NCBI GenBank assembly: GCA_026545765.1
Contig: CM048840.1
Location: 44,040,959-44,104,958 of the forward strand
From: Plantago major
Taxonomy: Eukaryota > Streptophyta > Magnoliopsida > Lamiales > Plantaginaceae
Reading direction: 5' to 3'
Length of the DNA: 64,000 bases
Both the position numbers and the translations under genes were made by a program. The notes beneath the pieces are model-generated. The model had not been told where the DNA came from. It ran no database searches and was given only the letters and a program-made list of their open reading frames with translations. This document shows positions 34,524-46,124 of this stretch, one piece after another; position 1 is the first letter of the stretch; each line of letters starts with the position of its first letter.

Positions 34524-34567
34524 CTTCTTCTTCTTCTTCTTCTTCTTCTTCTTCTTCTTCTTCTTCA
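34524..34567 (-). repeat. (GAA)n microsatellite coding for a poly-Glu run
   Basis: About 14 GAA units on the minus strand fall in frame within the acidic tail of the S1 post-pol ORF. Confidence 0.9.
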
Positions 34568-36386
34568 GAAGACTCATCAACCCCTATCACTTGTCTTCTC
34601 CTTGGAGCCTTGGTACCCCTTGGAGGTTTCTATGCCCTGGCCCTTATTGTCATTCCTTTTTCAGGAAGTTGCTGGGTGGTGGCCACTATCTGTAGAGCAG
34701 TCTGACTGGAGGAGGGCTCATTTATTTTGAGAGGTGGTTGTTCAAGTTTTCTTTTGTTTCCTCTTCCTCGATTCCTCTTTGAGCACCTTGAAATCCTCCC
34801 CCCTTAGTCATTGTTGACTGACTAAGAATCACAAAAGATTCTGAAAAAGGGAGTCAAAGTTGCCTTGCAGATAGTTGTAAGCAGCAACCAACTTTTCCAG
34901 ATTAGCCTTGAGCTCCTGATTTTGTTTGATATGTCCTGTTTCCTTATCAGTGAGCTCTGCCAGTGTGCCTAGAATAGCGTATTCTTTTCCAGCAGCATAG
35001 CTAGCCTCTTCAAAGGCTTTTGCAGCCAAGTTTTGGTCATCATCCCTAACCATGCCTAGGTCTTTCTGAGCAATGACCAGACTGGTTGTTCTCTAAGTGA
35101 TGAGCTCAGTGAATGTCTTCATCTCTGTAGGGACTTATGCAATGGAGGCTTTATCTTGAGAAGACAACTCCTTTTTCAATTGATCCAGTACTTGATATAT
35201 GTTCAAGTATTCATTGTAGTTGACATTTGGCAGCTTGCTGAAGATTTCAGGAGCAATCAGCTTCCTTTTCAACTGAGACACCACCAAGTGCTCATTTTGG
35301 TGGTCTGCCAATTTTTTCTCTTCTTCATCATCTGAGTCATCAGCCCAGTGATCTTCATCCTCTTGCACTTCTTCATCAAGGTTTCTGAAGGCGGCAACCA
35401 TCTCAGATATGGGTTTGATGGTTTCTTTGGTGAAGATGCAGCCTTAGCATCATGCTTTTCTTCAGATACTTGTTCAGCATCTAGCTCCTTAGCAATATAA
35501 TCAACAGCGTCCTGGAGCCCTTTAATCTCAGAGTAAGCTTGTGTTTCTTTGCGCGTTTGTTCTTCAAGTTTATCTAGCTTGACTCTGGAGACAGCTATCT
35601 TTTCTTCCAGTTGAAGATGTAGTTGTTGTTCTTCTTTCAATAGTTATTTGAGTTGAGCAACTATGGCTTGTGCATCCAATATTTTCTGAGTGTTGTCCTC
35701 AGAGTGCTCAACTACTTGTTCAGTAGAGTTTTTTTGTTGGGGAGATGGATGTGTAGACTTCTGAGGAGATGGTGGGGAATTATGTGAAGTCCTCTCATTG
35801 TGCTTTTCAGAAACTGAGGCATTGTTTCCTTGTGCAATCCCTCTTGTCCCAGGTGTAGGGGCATCATCATCATCCTTTTCGTCATCATCATCCTTGTGAT
35901 GGTCAGAAGGAGGTTCTTCACAGTCATTCTCATCAGTCTCCTTCTCTTCTTCATCTTCAGAAACCAGATTGATCACTTCTGGAATAGTGATCATTTGCCC
36001 ATTTATTTCCTCTTGCTCAGAGGGTATGAACTGTAGAGTCTGGGGCAAGATAGGCTTGAATGCCATCTGCATTCTGGTTTGACCATCTGCTTGATTAAAG
36101 CTTGAATAAGCTTTCTGGCCACTTCCTTGACGAAGTCCTTATGCATTAATGTTCCAAAAGACTATTGTTCAGTGGGGAACATAGCATCGACATAATTTTC
36201 CAAGTCAAGGGCTCGTGCTCTCCTTATGGGGTGATCAGTCACCTTTATGATCTCAGATAGATCGGAGCATCGAAGCTTTTGCCATTTCTTGACGCATTTT
36301 AGGTGCTTTGGCAAAGTGTGTTCCTTGAAGAAAGGAAGCAGGTCCTTATTCTCATCAATAGGGACCTTAGGGGCACTTGTTTGAGC

Positions 36387-36464
36387 CTGAAAGAAAGAGT
36401 TCTGAATTAGTTTCAAAACTGTGGTAGATATCTGGGCTTTAGAGTAGAAAGGTATATGAGTTAC
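36387..36464 (-). other. S1 candidate intron 5 (78 bp)
   Basis: Donor ACACAG|GTAACT, acceptor TTTCTTTCAG|GCTCAA. It is U-rich and contains CAGATATCTA. It is followed by the large exon starting AQTSAPKV. Confidence 0.6.
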
Positions 36465-36578
36465 CTGTGTGACAGGCTCAGATGACTTGACTACTGAGGT
36501 TCTAGGTGCCTCAGATATCTGGATATGAAGAGGAGACTGGGAAGTCTGATCCTCAGTGATCTTTCTTTCTGCTTGAAT

Positions 36579-36657
36579 CTGAGATTAAAAACATAACACT
36601 TAGAAATTTATCAAGAGAGAAATACTTAGACAATTTGATATCTGAGATGTTAATTAC
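36579..36657 (-). other. S1 candidate intron 4 (79 bp)
   Basis: Donor GTGGAG|GTAATT, acceptor TTTAATCTCAG|ATTCAA. It contains CTCAGATATC near its start. The exon after it is 114 bp. Confidence 0.6.
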
Positions 36658-36810
36658 CTCCACAGTAGGAGGCTCAGACACTTGTCTCTCAGAAACTTGT
36701 GCAGTTTCTGGTATTCTCTTTGGTGATGAAGGCTTGGTGGCCTCATCAATTTCCATTGGTCGAGGGGATTGAATGGCCAATTCCCCAGCAACTTCTACTT
36801 CGGTTTGAGC

Positions 36811-36889
36811 CTATGAGTAGAAAGTGTTAAGTATTTAGAAAAATGATCAGAGTAATATTGTGAGGAATATAGATATCTGAGATGTATAC
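36811..36889 (-). other. S1 candidate intron 3 (79 bp)
   Basis: Donor GAGAAG|GTATAC, acceptor TCTACTCATAG|GCTCAA. It contains CTCAGATATCTA. The exon after it is 153 bp. Confidence 0.6.
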
Positions 36890-36981
36890 CTTCTCAATAG
36901 AAGGCTCAGAGACTTGTTCTCTGGTTGATTCTCTGATGAGCTGGGCTTCTCAGCCTCATCATTTTTCTTCTCAGTTGGAGC

Positions 36982-37061
36982 CTATTAGAAACAATCACTT
37001 AATTAGTTAAGTGTATACAATAGATATCTGAAAAGTTATATCTTAAGGAACTCTTTATCAC
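36982..37061 (-). other. S1 candidate intron 2 (80 bp)
   Basis: Donor CTACAG|GTGATA, acceptor TTTCTAATAG|GCTCCA. It contains TCAGATATCTA. The exon after it is 92 bp, one short of 93, explained by a 1-base loss. Confidence 0.6.
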
Positions 37062-37169
37062 CTGTAGCACAGGCTCAGATTCCTTTAGAGATGAGGCTGT
37101 GGTGGCCTCCTTCTCAGTCTTTGAGGCAAGCTTTCCAGCTTCCTCTTGTTCTTGTGTTTGTAATTCAGC

Positions 37170-37247
37170 CTGTAACAAAGATATTTTAATAAGTAACAAG
37201 ATTTAAGCATAAGTTATCACAAGTAAAGAGTTAAACCATTCAGCTAC
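37170..37247 (-). other. S1 candidate intron 1 (78 bp)
   Basis: Donor GCTCGG|GTAGCT, acceptor TTTGTTACAG|GCTGAA. The AGATATCT word is reduced to AATATCTT. The exon after it is 108 bp. Confidence 0.55.
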
Positions 37248-37924
37248 CCGAGCTTTGTCAGGCTGAATAGTCTCTAGAACTTGTGAAGTTTCCGTGCGTT
37301 AGTCTTGTTGTTCTTTGACCACTTCTTTGTTGGAAGTTTGAGGTACTTCGGACCTTTCCTGATTGTCCAACTCAGTTACCTCCCCTGGTTGATCATTCTG
37401 AGCAGATGCCTTAGTTTGATCCCTCTCATTGAGTTGGGGAACCTGCTCATTTACAGGATTTTCTTCAGCAAGGAAAGATGCTGGTATCTCATGCTGTAAC
37501 TCAAGTATCATCTCAACAACATCCACTATTGGCTGTTGTGGATGGTGTGGTGATTCTGATATGGATGAAGAAGGTGATGCTGTATGGGGCCTATCCAGAT
37601 CTGCTTGAGACAGATTTTTAAGTGTTGAGGCAATGGCAGTATCCTCCAACACTAAGTTGCCACTCATCAGAGCATCTTCAATATGCTTAAGTGTTACTTG
37701 CTCTGATGGTGTGTTTTGTCCAGTGACCTTGGACACAGTTGCTTCTTCAGCATCCTTTGAACTAGTTGCCTTCTCAGCAACCTCTGCACTTGTTGCTCTT
37801 TCAGCAACCTTGGGGATTATGGCTTCCCCCTCATCTTCAGCTTCCTCATCAAAATTTTGGACTGAATTATCAACAATCCCTGCCGAATCTGTAGAGAGTG
37901 TTTGAAGTTTCTCCACTGATTTTA

Positions 37925-38070
37925 TCAGTATTGATAAGTTCATTAGCAAGGCACTCTGCAACATTGATGAGTTCATCGGCAAGGCACTCTGCAACATTGA
38001 TGAGTTTATCAGTTGTGGTATTAGCAGCATTGATGAGTTCATCTTCATTGATGAGTTCATCAGCAGTGGT
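37925..38070 (-). repeat. DELIN-encoding 33-bp tandem repeat
   Basis: Two near-perfect 33-bp units (11 codons, DELINVAECLA) and several partial ones on GATGAACTCATCAAT occur in the S1 post-pol ORF. Confidence 0.8.
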
Positions 38071-38209
38071 CGGCAGATATCTGAGAGTCGACATCCACAA
38101 TGGGTATGCCTTCTGATTTGCCAGCAGACTTCTTTCGTGAAGTTCTGGGCTTTTTGGTCGCAACGGAACCCTCATATACCTCATCAGTCTTTCGTTTCTT
38201 GGAACCTTT

Positions 38210-39151
38210 CTAAGATGCAGTAACCTTTTTCATCATGTTTGTATACTCATATTTGTAGAGTAGGTTACCATTGGCAATGTCTGCCGTCTCTCTGAGCTCA
38301 ATGCCAAGGCACTCCAATAAGTAGCATATCTTCAATCCATACCTTACTGTGGCTTTTAGCTCAGCAAGGCCCTTAATGATTTTAGGCTCAAAGCCTTGTA
38401 TCTTCTTCAAAAATTTCATGAAGGCATACTTCCCCCAATTAAAAGGGTTTTCCAACCTATTGTTTTGTTGATTCAACAAGAACATCATTATCCAGCGTTC
38501 TTGGCTTATCTGGTCAGCACCTCCTTGTAGACCATCAAAGCATCTGTGAAGGATACATGCCAACACATCCCAGTGGACCAACAAATGTCTGGTCCTTATG
38601 TCAGCAAGCTTAAAGTCTATGGGTGTGTCTGGCTTGTCAAGATCACACACATCACTGTAGAGCTTTTTGACACCCTCAAGGAGATCTTCATCCTTGGTGT
38701 CAATTTCAAAATCCTTTCCAAGATTTTGAAGGTCAAACAACTCATAGAAAGCTATTTCATCCAACAGGATTTCCTGTCCTTGGACTTTAGTCTTGATAGA
38801 CACTGTCTCAGTGCCTTCAGAGACTTTGGAAATAATTGTGGATTTGTTGTAAAACTCTAGGACATCCAGTGAAGAAACTCCACTGGGAATAGCAGATAGA
38901 AAACCCTTGATTTGTGCCTTTTCAAGCATATCAAGTACCAACTTCCTGTCAGCCTGGTTTTCTATTGCAGCAACAAGGTATTCCTCAATCATGGCACCAC
39001 CCCAAATCATCCTGTGATTTGAAGTCCAATGATCAGGATTGAAGTCTCCTATCAATCGATTGTTCGTGATAACCAACACTGGTGCTTGCTTTTCAGCAGT
39101 ACCAGAGTTAGTAGCTTGGGATTTCTGAGTAGAAGCATGTTTTGGAGCCAT
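38210..39151 (-). CDS. S1 post-pol ORF, first part (313 codons, intact)
   Basis: The ATG at 39151 opens MAPKHASTQKSQATNSGTAE, a basic and polar N-terminus. A globular part follows with GDFNPDHWTSNHRMIWGGAM, LLDEIAFYELFDLQNLGKDF and DIRTRHLLVHWDVLACIL, then RWIMMFLLNQQNNRLENPFN. The layout recalls the 'putative plant transposon protein' region of Athila ORFs and the env-position ORF of SIRE elements, but sequence similarity is low by eye. There is no signal peptide or transmembrane helix. A TAG at 38210 separates it from a basic NLS-like segment in the same frame, so the stop may be secondary. A TATA-like box about 180 bp upstream suggests an internal promoter. Confidence 0.65.
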   Translation of the reverse strand: MAPKHASTQKSQATNSGTAEKQAPVLVITNNRLIGDFNPDHWTSNHRMIWGGAMIEEYLVAAIENQADRKLVLDMLEKAQIKGFLSAIPSGVSSLDVLEFYNKSTIISKVSEGTETVSIKTKVQGQEILLDEIAFYELFDLQNLGKDFEIDTKDEDLLEGVKKLYSDVCDLDKPDTPIDFKLADIRTRHLLVHWDVLACILHRCFDGLQGGADQISQERWIMMFLLNQQNNRLENPFNWGKYAFMKFLKKIQGFEPKIIKGLAELKATVRYGLKICYLLECLGIELRETADIANGNLLYKYEYTNMMKKVTAS

Positions 39152-39972
39152 CTCTTTAAATAGTGAGAGTTTTTGAAAGTCGTAAAGAGATTAAGATGTG
39201 AATTTAGTGATTCTTTGCAGAATAACTAAGTGAAGAACAGAGATTTGCAGAAAACTTTGAAAGGTTTTTGCTATTTCTGTGTAAGTAAGAATGTTGGATT
39301 AGGCGAAAGTGAGTTCTTTTGCCAAAATCCTATATATATAGCATTTTACTTTTAACAGATATATACATACAAATTAATTTTGTACATATGTATCTGTGCA
39401 AATGCAGATAGGCATGGGTAAAATTCGTTTTGCATTAAATGCTTAGTGGGCCACGTCTGTGTTTTTACAGTCCACTATTTTACTGAGAATTGATCTCGTC
39501 TGTTAAGATCAAACGCCCATTTTATCAATGGTCACGATTGCTTCTTCAGCAATGATCACAATCAGTAATTGTAATTGTGCCCAATTAATGAAATTTGGCG
39601 TAAGGCTTTCTGAATCACATCTCTTTTCTGTGACTAGGGGACAGTCTTTGGACTTATGTGGTCAGTTCAGAGACTGTGTGTAACTTAACATATAAATGGA
39701 AAGATACAAAACACCAGAGATGTAGTTGACTGAATACAGTTGTACCACATTTCTCTTTTCAGTTTCCCCTCACTAGGTGATCTAGATATCTAAGTACCTG
39801 TCTCATAAATCTTCAAATAGCCATTTTACCCTTCAACCTTTGATATCTGAGTACCCGTCTCAGATATCTTTTTGCTAAGTGTGTCACCTTTTGCCTTTGA
39901 TATTCTGGATTCCTGTTCTAGATATCTTATCTCTTCTTTTCCCTTCTCAATCATTTTGAGTTCCTGTCTCAC
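39152..39972 (-). other. S1 region between pol and post-pol ORF
   Basis: This is non-coding. On the minus strand it contains repeated GATATCTGAGTACC-like words (39785-39870), a TATA-like box (39330) and a 150-bp leader-like stretch before the ATG at 39151. Confidence 0.5.
39330..39341 (-). promoter_or_regulatory. S1 candidate internal promoter (TATA)
   Basis: CTATATATATAGG on the minus strand sits about 180 bp before the start of the post-pol ORF. The intervening sequence is pyrimidine- and A-rich and free of ATG in the last stretch, like a plant leader. Confidence 0.4.
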
Positions 39973-42900
39973 TCACACTTTTAGCTTCTTTTGGTATATG
40001 AGTTCCGCCTCGTATACCTTTTTATGAATATCCGGAAGCTTCTCCAGATATCTTTCTCCTTCAATTTCGCCTCGTAGATTAGAACTTTTCAGTTCCTTTG
40101 GTAGCTCCATTAACCCAAGACCATGTCTTAAGGTTAAGAACCTGCTTTCTTGCAAAGGCTTTGTAAAGATATCTGCAAGTTGGTCTTCAGTACCAATCTT
40201 GAGTATCTCTATATTGCCTTTTTCAACATGGTCTCTAATGAAGTGATGTCTAACATCAATGTGCTTTGTTCTTGCATGAAACTTAGGATTCTGAGTTATG
40301 GCAATAGCACTTGTGTTATCACAGAAAATCGGAGTTTTCTCTTCATTGATCTCATAATCTCTGAGTTGTTGTTGTATCCACAATATCTGTGAAGCACAAC
40401 ACCCAACAATAATATATTCAGCCTCTGTGGTGGATGTGACAATTGAGTTTTGTTTCTTGCGGAACCATGAAATTAATCTGGCACCAAGAAATTGACAAGT
40501 TCCTGAGGTGCTTTTTCTATCTAGCAATGATCCAGCATAGTCCGCATCAGAATAGCCAACTAAACTCAATCCACTTTCTTTTGGATACCACAATCCAACT
40601 TCTACAGTACCCTTTACATACCTTAATATTTTCATAGCAATGTTGTAGTGTGATTGGATTGGATTTGTCTGAAATCTAGCACACACTCCAACTGCATATT
40701 GAATATCAGGTCTACTTTCATTGAGGTACAGTAGAGACCCAATCAATTTCCTATACTTGTGTTCTTCAACACTCTTGTCAGATTCAGTATAGGTCATTTT
40801 GGTTCCAATGCTCATAGGTATCTTAGCATTCTTTTCAGAAGGCTTTAGATTAAACTTGTTGAGCATATCCTTTGCATACTTTGTTTGACTAATGAATATT
40901 CCATCATTAAGTTGCTTGACTTGCAATCCTAGGAAGTAGTTTAATTCTCCAATCATGCTCATCTCAAATTTACTTTTCATGAGCTCAGCAGAGTCTTCAC
41001 AAAGTTGCTTGTCTTTAGATTCAAATATAATGTCATCAACATATACTTGAACTAAAAGTAGTTTCCCTTCATGGTTCAAAGTAAAGAGTGTTTTATCAAC
41101 ATCTCCTTTCTTGAAGCCACTTTCTAGCAATTATTTGGCTAAAGTATCATACCATGCTCTCGGATCCTGTTTCAGTCCATACAGAGCTTTCTGAAGCTTA
41201 TAAACCATTCTACTTTCTGTGGAAACCTCACAGCCTGGTGGTTGTTCAACATAGACTTCCTCAGCAAGTTCACCATTTAGGAATGCACTTTTGACATCCA
41301 TCTGATAAACTTTAAAGTCATTATGAGCTGCAAAGGCTAGAAATAGTCTAATTGCATCCAATCTTGCAACTGGAGCATATGACTCATCCAAATCTAGTCC
41401 TTTTATCTGGGTGAATCCCTTGGCAACCAACCTTGCTTTGTTTCTAGTTATTTCACCGGACTCATTCATTTTATTTCTGAAAACCCACTTGGTTCCAATT
41501 ACAGATATTTCGTCAACAAATGGAACCAGTTTCCAGACTTTGTTTCTCTCAAATTGATCCAACTATTCTTGCTTTGCAGAGATCCAATCTTGATCCTTCA
41601 ATGCTTCTTCTATAGTTTTAGGTTCAATGTTTGAGATGAAACATCCATAAAGAGAGTCAGCAATTGCTCTACTAGTTCTAACTCCTTGGTCTAAAGGACC
41701 AATCACATCCTTGGCAGGATGATTTCTTATCCATTTCATAATGGGTTTTGAACTAGTAGGATCAATATCATTTTGATCTGAATGTGAATCAATATGATCT
41801 TGATAGGATACTTGTTCAGTATCTGAGATATCTGGCACATGGGAAATGCCATGGATATCTGACACTTTTTCGGTGTTAGAGATATCTGGAATTTGATTTT
41901 CAGCAATCTCATTCTCAGAAACCTCTTCATGATGAAGGTTCTCAGTAACCTGTTCCATTTCTGGAATTCTCATAGGAAATTCTTCATCATGTCTTAGAGT
42001 CATCGGGTTGTTACTAAGCAATGGTTGCTTTTCATCGTCAGATTCATCATCTAAGTGACTGACAGAGTTGTTTCCTTTTGAGGATTCTCTTCAGAATCTT
42101 TAATCATCAGTTCTTTGAACCTATCTGAGAGTTCTTCATTCAAGAGTACTTTCTTGTTTCCTTCGAAGAAGACTACATGAACAGATTCTTCAATCTTTTG
42201 CGTTCTTTTGTTGTAGATTATGTAGGGTTTGTTATTCAGAGAATAACCAAGAAATACTCCTTCATCTGCTTTTGGTTGAAATGTTCTCAAGTATTCTTTT
42301 CCATTGTTAAGAACAAAACATCTGCAACCAAACACCCTTAGATGTTTGATACTAGGGGGTCTACCAATCAAAAGTTCATAAGGAGTTTTGTCATGGTGTT
42401 TGTTAATCAAACATCTATTTTGAGTGTAGCAGGATGTGTTAACAGCTTCAACCCAATATATTTCACTTATTTCAGTGTCAGCAAGCATTGTTCTTGCTGC
42501 TTCTTTTAGGGTCCTATTCTTCCTTTCAGCAACACCATTTTGTTGTGGTGTCCTTACTGAAGATAGTTGATGTTGTATATCTTTTCAGGTACAAAACTCT
42601 TTTATGTACTGGTTTCACAAACTCAGTACCGTGGCTGTTCTGATTATAGATACCTTGTCATTTTTCATGACTTCAAGCTTATTCAGCAAGTTGGGTATCT
42701 CAACTCTTGCATCAGATTTTTGTTTGAGAAATACAACCCAAGTGAATCTTGAGTAATCATCAACAACAACCAGACCATACTTCTTTCCTGCATAGCTAGT
42801 TACAGAGGATTCAAAAAGATCCATATGTAACATTTGTAGTGGCCTTTCACTGGAGTGTCTAGTTTTAGACTTGAAACATGTTTTGGATTGTTTTCCCATT

Positions 42901-43448
42901 TGGCAAGCTGAGCATATACCATCTTTTCTATATACCATTTTGGGTAAACCAACCACCAATTCTTTCTTGGCTAGCTTGTTCAGAGTTTTGAAGTTCAAGT
43001 GACTCATTCTTTTATGCCATAGCCAGTTTTCTTTAGTGTAGCCAGATTGACTCACCATGAGACATTCTTCAGTTGTGGCAGATGCCCAGTCAGCAACATA
43101 AAGATTTCCTTTTTGCCTAGCAACCAAGACTGTCTGCTTTGACTCATTGTCATTTACTTTGCATAGTTTTGACTTAATCTTTACAGTGTACCCTTTGTCT
43201 ACCAATTGACTCATGCTTAGGAGATTATATTTCAATCCCTCTACATGTAGTACTTCAGAGATTGTAAGAGCTCCAAACTTCAGATTGCTAAAACCTATGG
43301 TTGGATTTTCATCTCCTCCAGCAAATCTAATAATTGGTCCTTTATCGCAGTTTCTGTAGTTAATCAGATTTGCTTTGTCTCCTGTCATGTGCTTCCCACA
43401 TCCACCAACAAAATGCCACTTCGGGTTCTTCCTCAGAGTGTTCTGCAC
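39973..43448 (-). pseudogene. pol: S1 pol: protease, integrase, RT, RNase H (broken)
   Basis: In order on the minus strand: protease region WHFVGGCGKHMTG (43390-43425), where the catalytic DSG is VGG and so inactive; gag_pre-integrs WLWHKRMSHLNFKTLNKLAK with CSACQMGKQ; the integrase core VVVDDYSRFTWVVF, then a frameshift near 42615 and TPQQNGVAERKNRTLKEA (third catalytic residue E); and the C-terminal block VFGCRCFVLNNGKEYLRTFQ. RT follows in one frame with stops at 41563 and 41131: [54 protein letters not shown] (catalytic YVDD). RNase H has SDADYAGSLLDRKSTSG and EAEYI. RT to RNase H is nearly intact. Confidence 0.92.
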
Positions 43449-43556
43449 AAGACAGGAAACATGGAGTTAGGCTCTCATTCCAACAATGGAACCTTCTGGA
43501 CTAAAGAATCTCCCTGTAGGAATCCATTTCTGAATGAACTTCCTTGGGGTATTCTT

Positions 43557-46006
43557 TTATCTTGTTGGAACATAAGGAGGATTTTTAGGTAAATGATTAG
43601 TGTCGTTATCATTTAAAGCTATTTTCCTTCTTGGTGTGTTCCTTGGTGCTCCTCGTGGTGCTTTCAGATACCTGTCAGATTGTTGAGTCTGCTTTTTAGC
43701 AAACTTAGCTTTCCTTGCCAGATTTCTTCTAGCCCTGGCATTCAGAGTGGTCGTAACCTGTTCTTTCTTCCACTTTTGATGATTGCTATGCGCAATCCTG
43801 GCTTTCATCCATCGTTCTTGCTCTTGTTTATACTCACGAGCGAGTTGTTTCCCGATGGCTTTATAGCCAATGCCATTTCGAGCACCTGGTGCTGTCTGAG
43901 TTCTCTTCTCAGCAGCTTTGCTAGTCTCTGGAACGTCTTTCTTTCCAGAAAACGTGATGTTAGAAAATTTGCCTGCTCCTGCAATTTTTCTTTTCTGAGA
44001 GACATAGCACTGTGGGTGATTACACTTTTCAATGTTATGTTTCTTTACAGAAACATTCCCAACAGTTTTCTTTAGGACTTGTTTTTCACACAAAGGTTTG
44101 GTTGTGACTGCCTTTCCTTTGTCAACAACCTTAGCTTTCTGACCAATGCTGTAGGTTATTTGAGAACCATTTTGCTGAGCACTAACAAACGTTATTCTTT
44201 CGTCACTCTTATTCAGAGTAGTAGAGCTATTTGTTTGCGTGTCCAACCCAAGTCCTCCTTTTTCTGAAGGATCTCTTAAATAAGAGTGTACTTCAGTAAG
44301 AGTGTCACTAGCTTTGGCATAGGATTGAAAAGATAGTTCTTTCTTCTTGAGTTCCTCATTTTCAGAAAGAAGATCTTTATTTTTCTTTTGGAGTATATCC
44401 ATTGTCTTTCTGTGTAGCTTCTCCGTTTAAGATATTTGTGCTTTGAGAAATGCATTTTCAGCATCCTTTTTCTCAGATATCTTGAGTAATTATGAATTTT
44501 CCTTTTCAAGAGCATTCTTTTCTTCTTCAAAAATGTCGGCTCTAGCTCGGACCATTTGAAATTCTCTTTTGTAGAGATCAAGTTCTCTTCTGAGATATTC
44601 TAAATCTCTGATTTCTTCCTCATCACTCTCATAATTTATGAATTGAGAAATGTTGGTTACCTCGTCAGCCATTAGGCAAGGCTCAGTGTTGGAGCAATCT
44701 GGATAGATCTCCTCAGCAACCCCACATAATTCCCTTTTCTTTTGACCAAAGTCAACCAATTCATGAGTGATGCCACATAATTCTGGAGAAGGTAGTTTGG
44801 ACTCATCTGAGTCTTCTTCCTCAGATTCTGACTCAATATCAAGAGCATCCAGTTGGATTTGAATCTTTTTCCTTTCTTCAGTGAGCAAAGCTCTCTGACC
44901 TCTCTTGAAGTTTCTTCTATCTTTCTTGTCACCTGTCTTTAGCTTATTGAAAACAGGGCAGTCTCTTTTAAAATGACCAGGTTTCTGACAATAGAAATAG
45001 ATATAGTTTCCGATTGCTGCTTCCTCAGTACTAGATGCTTGCTGAGCTGGCTTGTTCAGCGAGCTTGACAGCTGCATATTTTTGTACTAGTGATAGTTTG
45101 AGCCTAGATGCTTTTTCAGCTTCTCTTTGGCTTTTCTTCTCTCAATCTCCCGACTGACATATTTTCTCATTTGCTTTACAGCAAGAGCATCTTCCTTAGT
45201 CATTTCCTTGGTATCCTTCTTTTCAGAAGTACCTTGTGTTACTAAAGCAACATTGTAAACTTTCTCAGCAATTATTTGTTCTCTCTGAGTAGTTTCATAG
45301 TTGACAGTAGCTAAGTGGGAAAAGAGTTGTACTGGAGTGATATTTGGCATTCTTTGGTTGAAATAAAAATACTGAGTATGTTCCCACTTTTGATTCAAGC
45401 TTCTCACGATAGTCTTAACCTTTTCAGAGTTAGAGTATCTCTCACTTTCACCAAGTGCATCCATTTCACTCATCAGTGTTGTAAATCAGAAATCTAGTTC
45501 TTTAAGAGTCTCTGTGGGACCTTGTTTAAAGTTTTGGAATTTAAGTTTCGAAACTTCGAATTTATTTTTCTTTGTTTTCAAGGTCACACGCATTTCTTCA
45601 ATCATTGCCAGCCACTTTCGTGCTTTTGCACCCCGCTTTATAATCGTATGTGCTCTGGAGTGGAATGTATGATGATATTGCGAGCCTGACCATCTAGTCG
45701 ATTTCTCTTGGCATCTTCCGTTGTCCAGAGCTCTCTGGGCTTTGGCTCATAAACAACTTGACCAGTAGGTCTTCCACTGGTTGACGCACCTATTTGTGGG
45801 GAACCACCACTTGGTTCTTCATCAGTGGGAACTCTGTCTCTACCATTAGAAACCTCCATGACCTGCTTGAGTTGTTGAATGACTATGGGGCCATTCTTTA
45901 TTACTTCGATCATTTCATCACTGATGGCTTCTAGGTGGAGCATCATGTTGTTCTTCCATTTCTCATAGTTCTCTGGCTTGAGAATTGGAGCATCACTTAA
46001 AGACAT
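43557..46006 (-). pseudogene. gag: S1 gag (broken)
   Basis: The ATG at 46006 opens MSLSDAPILKPENYEKWKNN (DUF4219/UBN2-type copia gag start). Stops and a frameshift near 45640 and 45500 interrupt the capsid, which resumes as SEMDALGESERYSNSEKVKT. The zinc knuckle near 45000 is FYCQKPGHFKRDC with its first Cys changed to Tyr. A long C-terminal extension follows, with an acidic segment SESEEEDSDESK, a coiled coil LEYLRRELDLYKREFQ and a basic end with RARRNLARKAKFAKK. Long extended gag is usual for SIRE. Confidence 0.85.
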
Positions 46007-46110
46007 CCTGCAGCAAACACACTAAACAGACAAATCAAGTGTAGGTGAAAAGCAGTTAGTGGGCACTTATCTGGGATCTAGGTTCAGTGCAGAAGGCTTG
46101 GAAACCTCCT

Positions 46111-46122
46111 GCTCTGATACCA
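46111..46122 (-). promoter_or_regulatory. S1 primer binding site (initiator tRNA-Met)
   Basis: TGGTATCAGAGC on the minus strand starts 2 bp after the 5' LTR, the standard copia primer site. It is identical in S1' (61006-61017). Confidence 0.9.
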
Positions 46123-46124
46123 CT

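Larger units (their letters stand above)
34165..38209 (-). pseudogene. S1 long acidic post-pol ORF, later exons, broken
   Basis: On the minus strand the reading after the stop at 38210 continues KGSKKRKTDEVYEGS and KKPRTSRKK (NLS-like), then DELIN repeats, then AERATSAEVAEKATSSKDAE repeats (37300-38060). Five probable introns separate short modules rich in E, S, P and K (36387-37247). A larger exon holds FKEHTLPKHLKCVKKWQKL, an acidic stretch EDEEEKETDENDCEE, a coiled coil LHLQLEEKIAVSRVKLD, and near 34530-34570 a run of 14 glutamates followed by HRKRRKV. Several stops and frameshifts break it. Its function is unknown; low-complexity acidic tails of this kind follow RT in SIRE elements. No membrane segment is visible. 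Confidence 0.6.

Noticed and set aside
34475..34705. Plus-strand serine-rich ORF
   Set aside because: It is the antisense of the (GAA)n poly-glutamate run of the S1 post-pol ORF.
37925..38070. CRISPR-like spaced repeats
   Set aside because: The units are contiguous 33-bp coding repeats (DELINVAECLA) in a plant retrotransposon; there are no spacers and no cas genes.
46003..46025. Splice acceptor TTTGCTGCAG directly before gag ATG in S1 and S1'
   Set aside because: It is conserved in both, but I see no matching donor in the leader, and gag normally needs no splicing.
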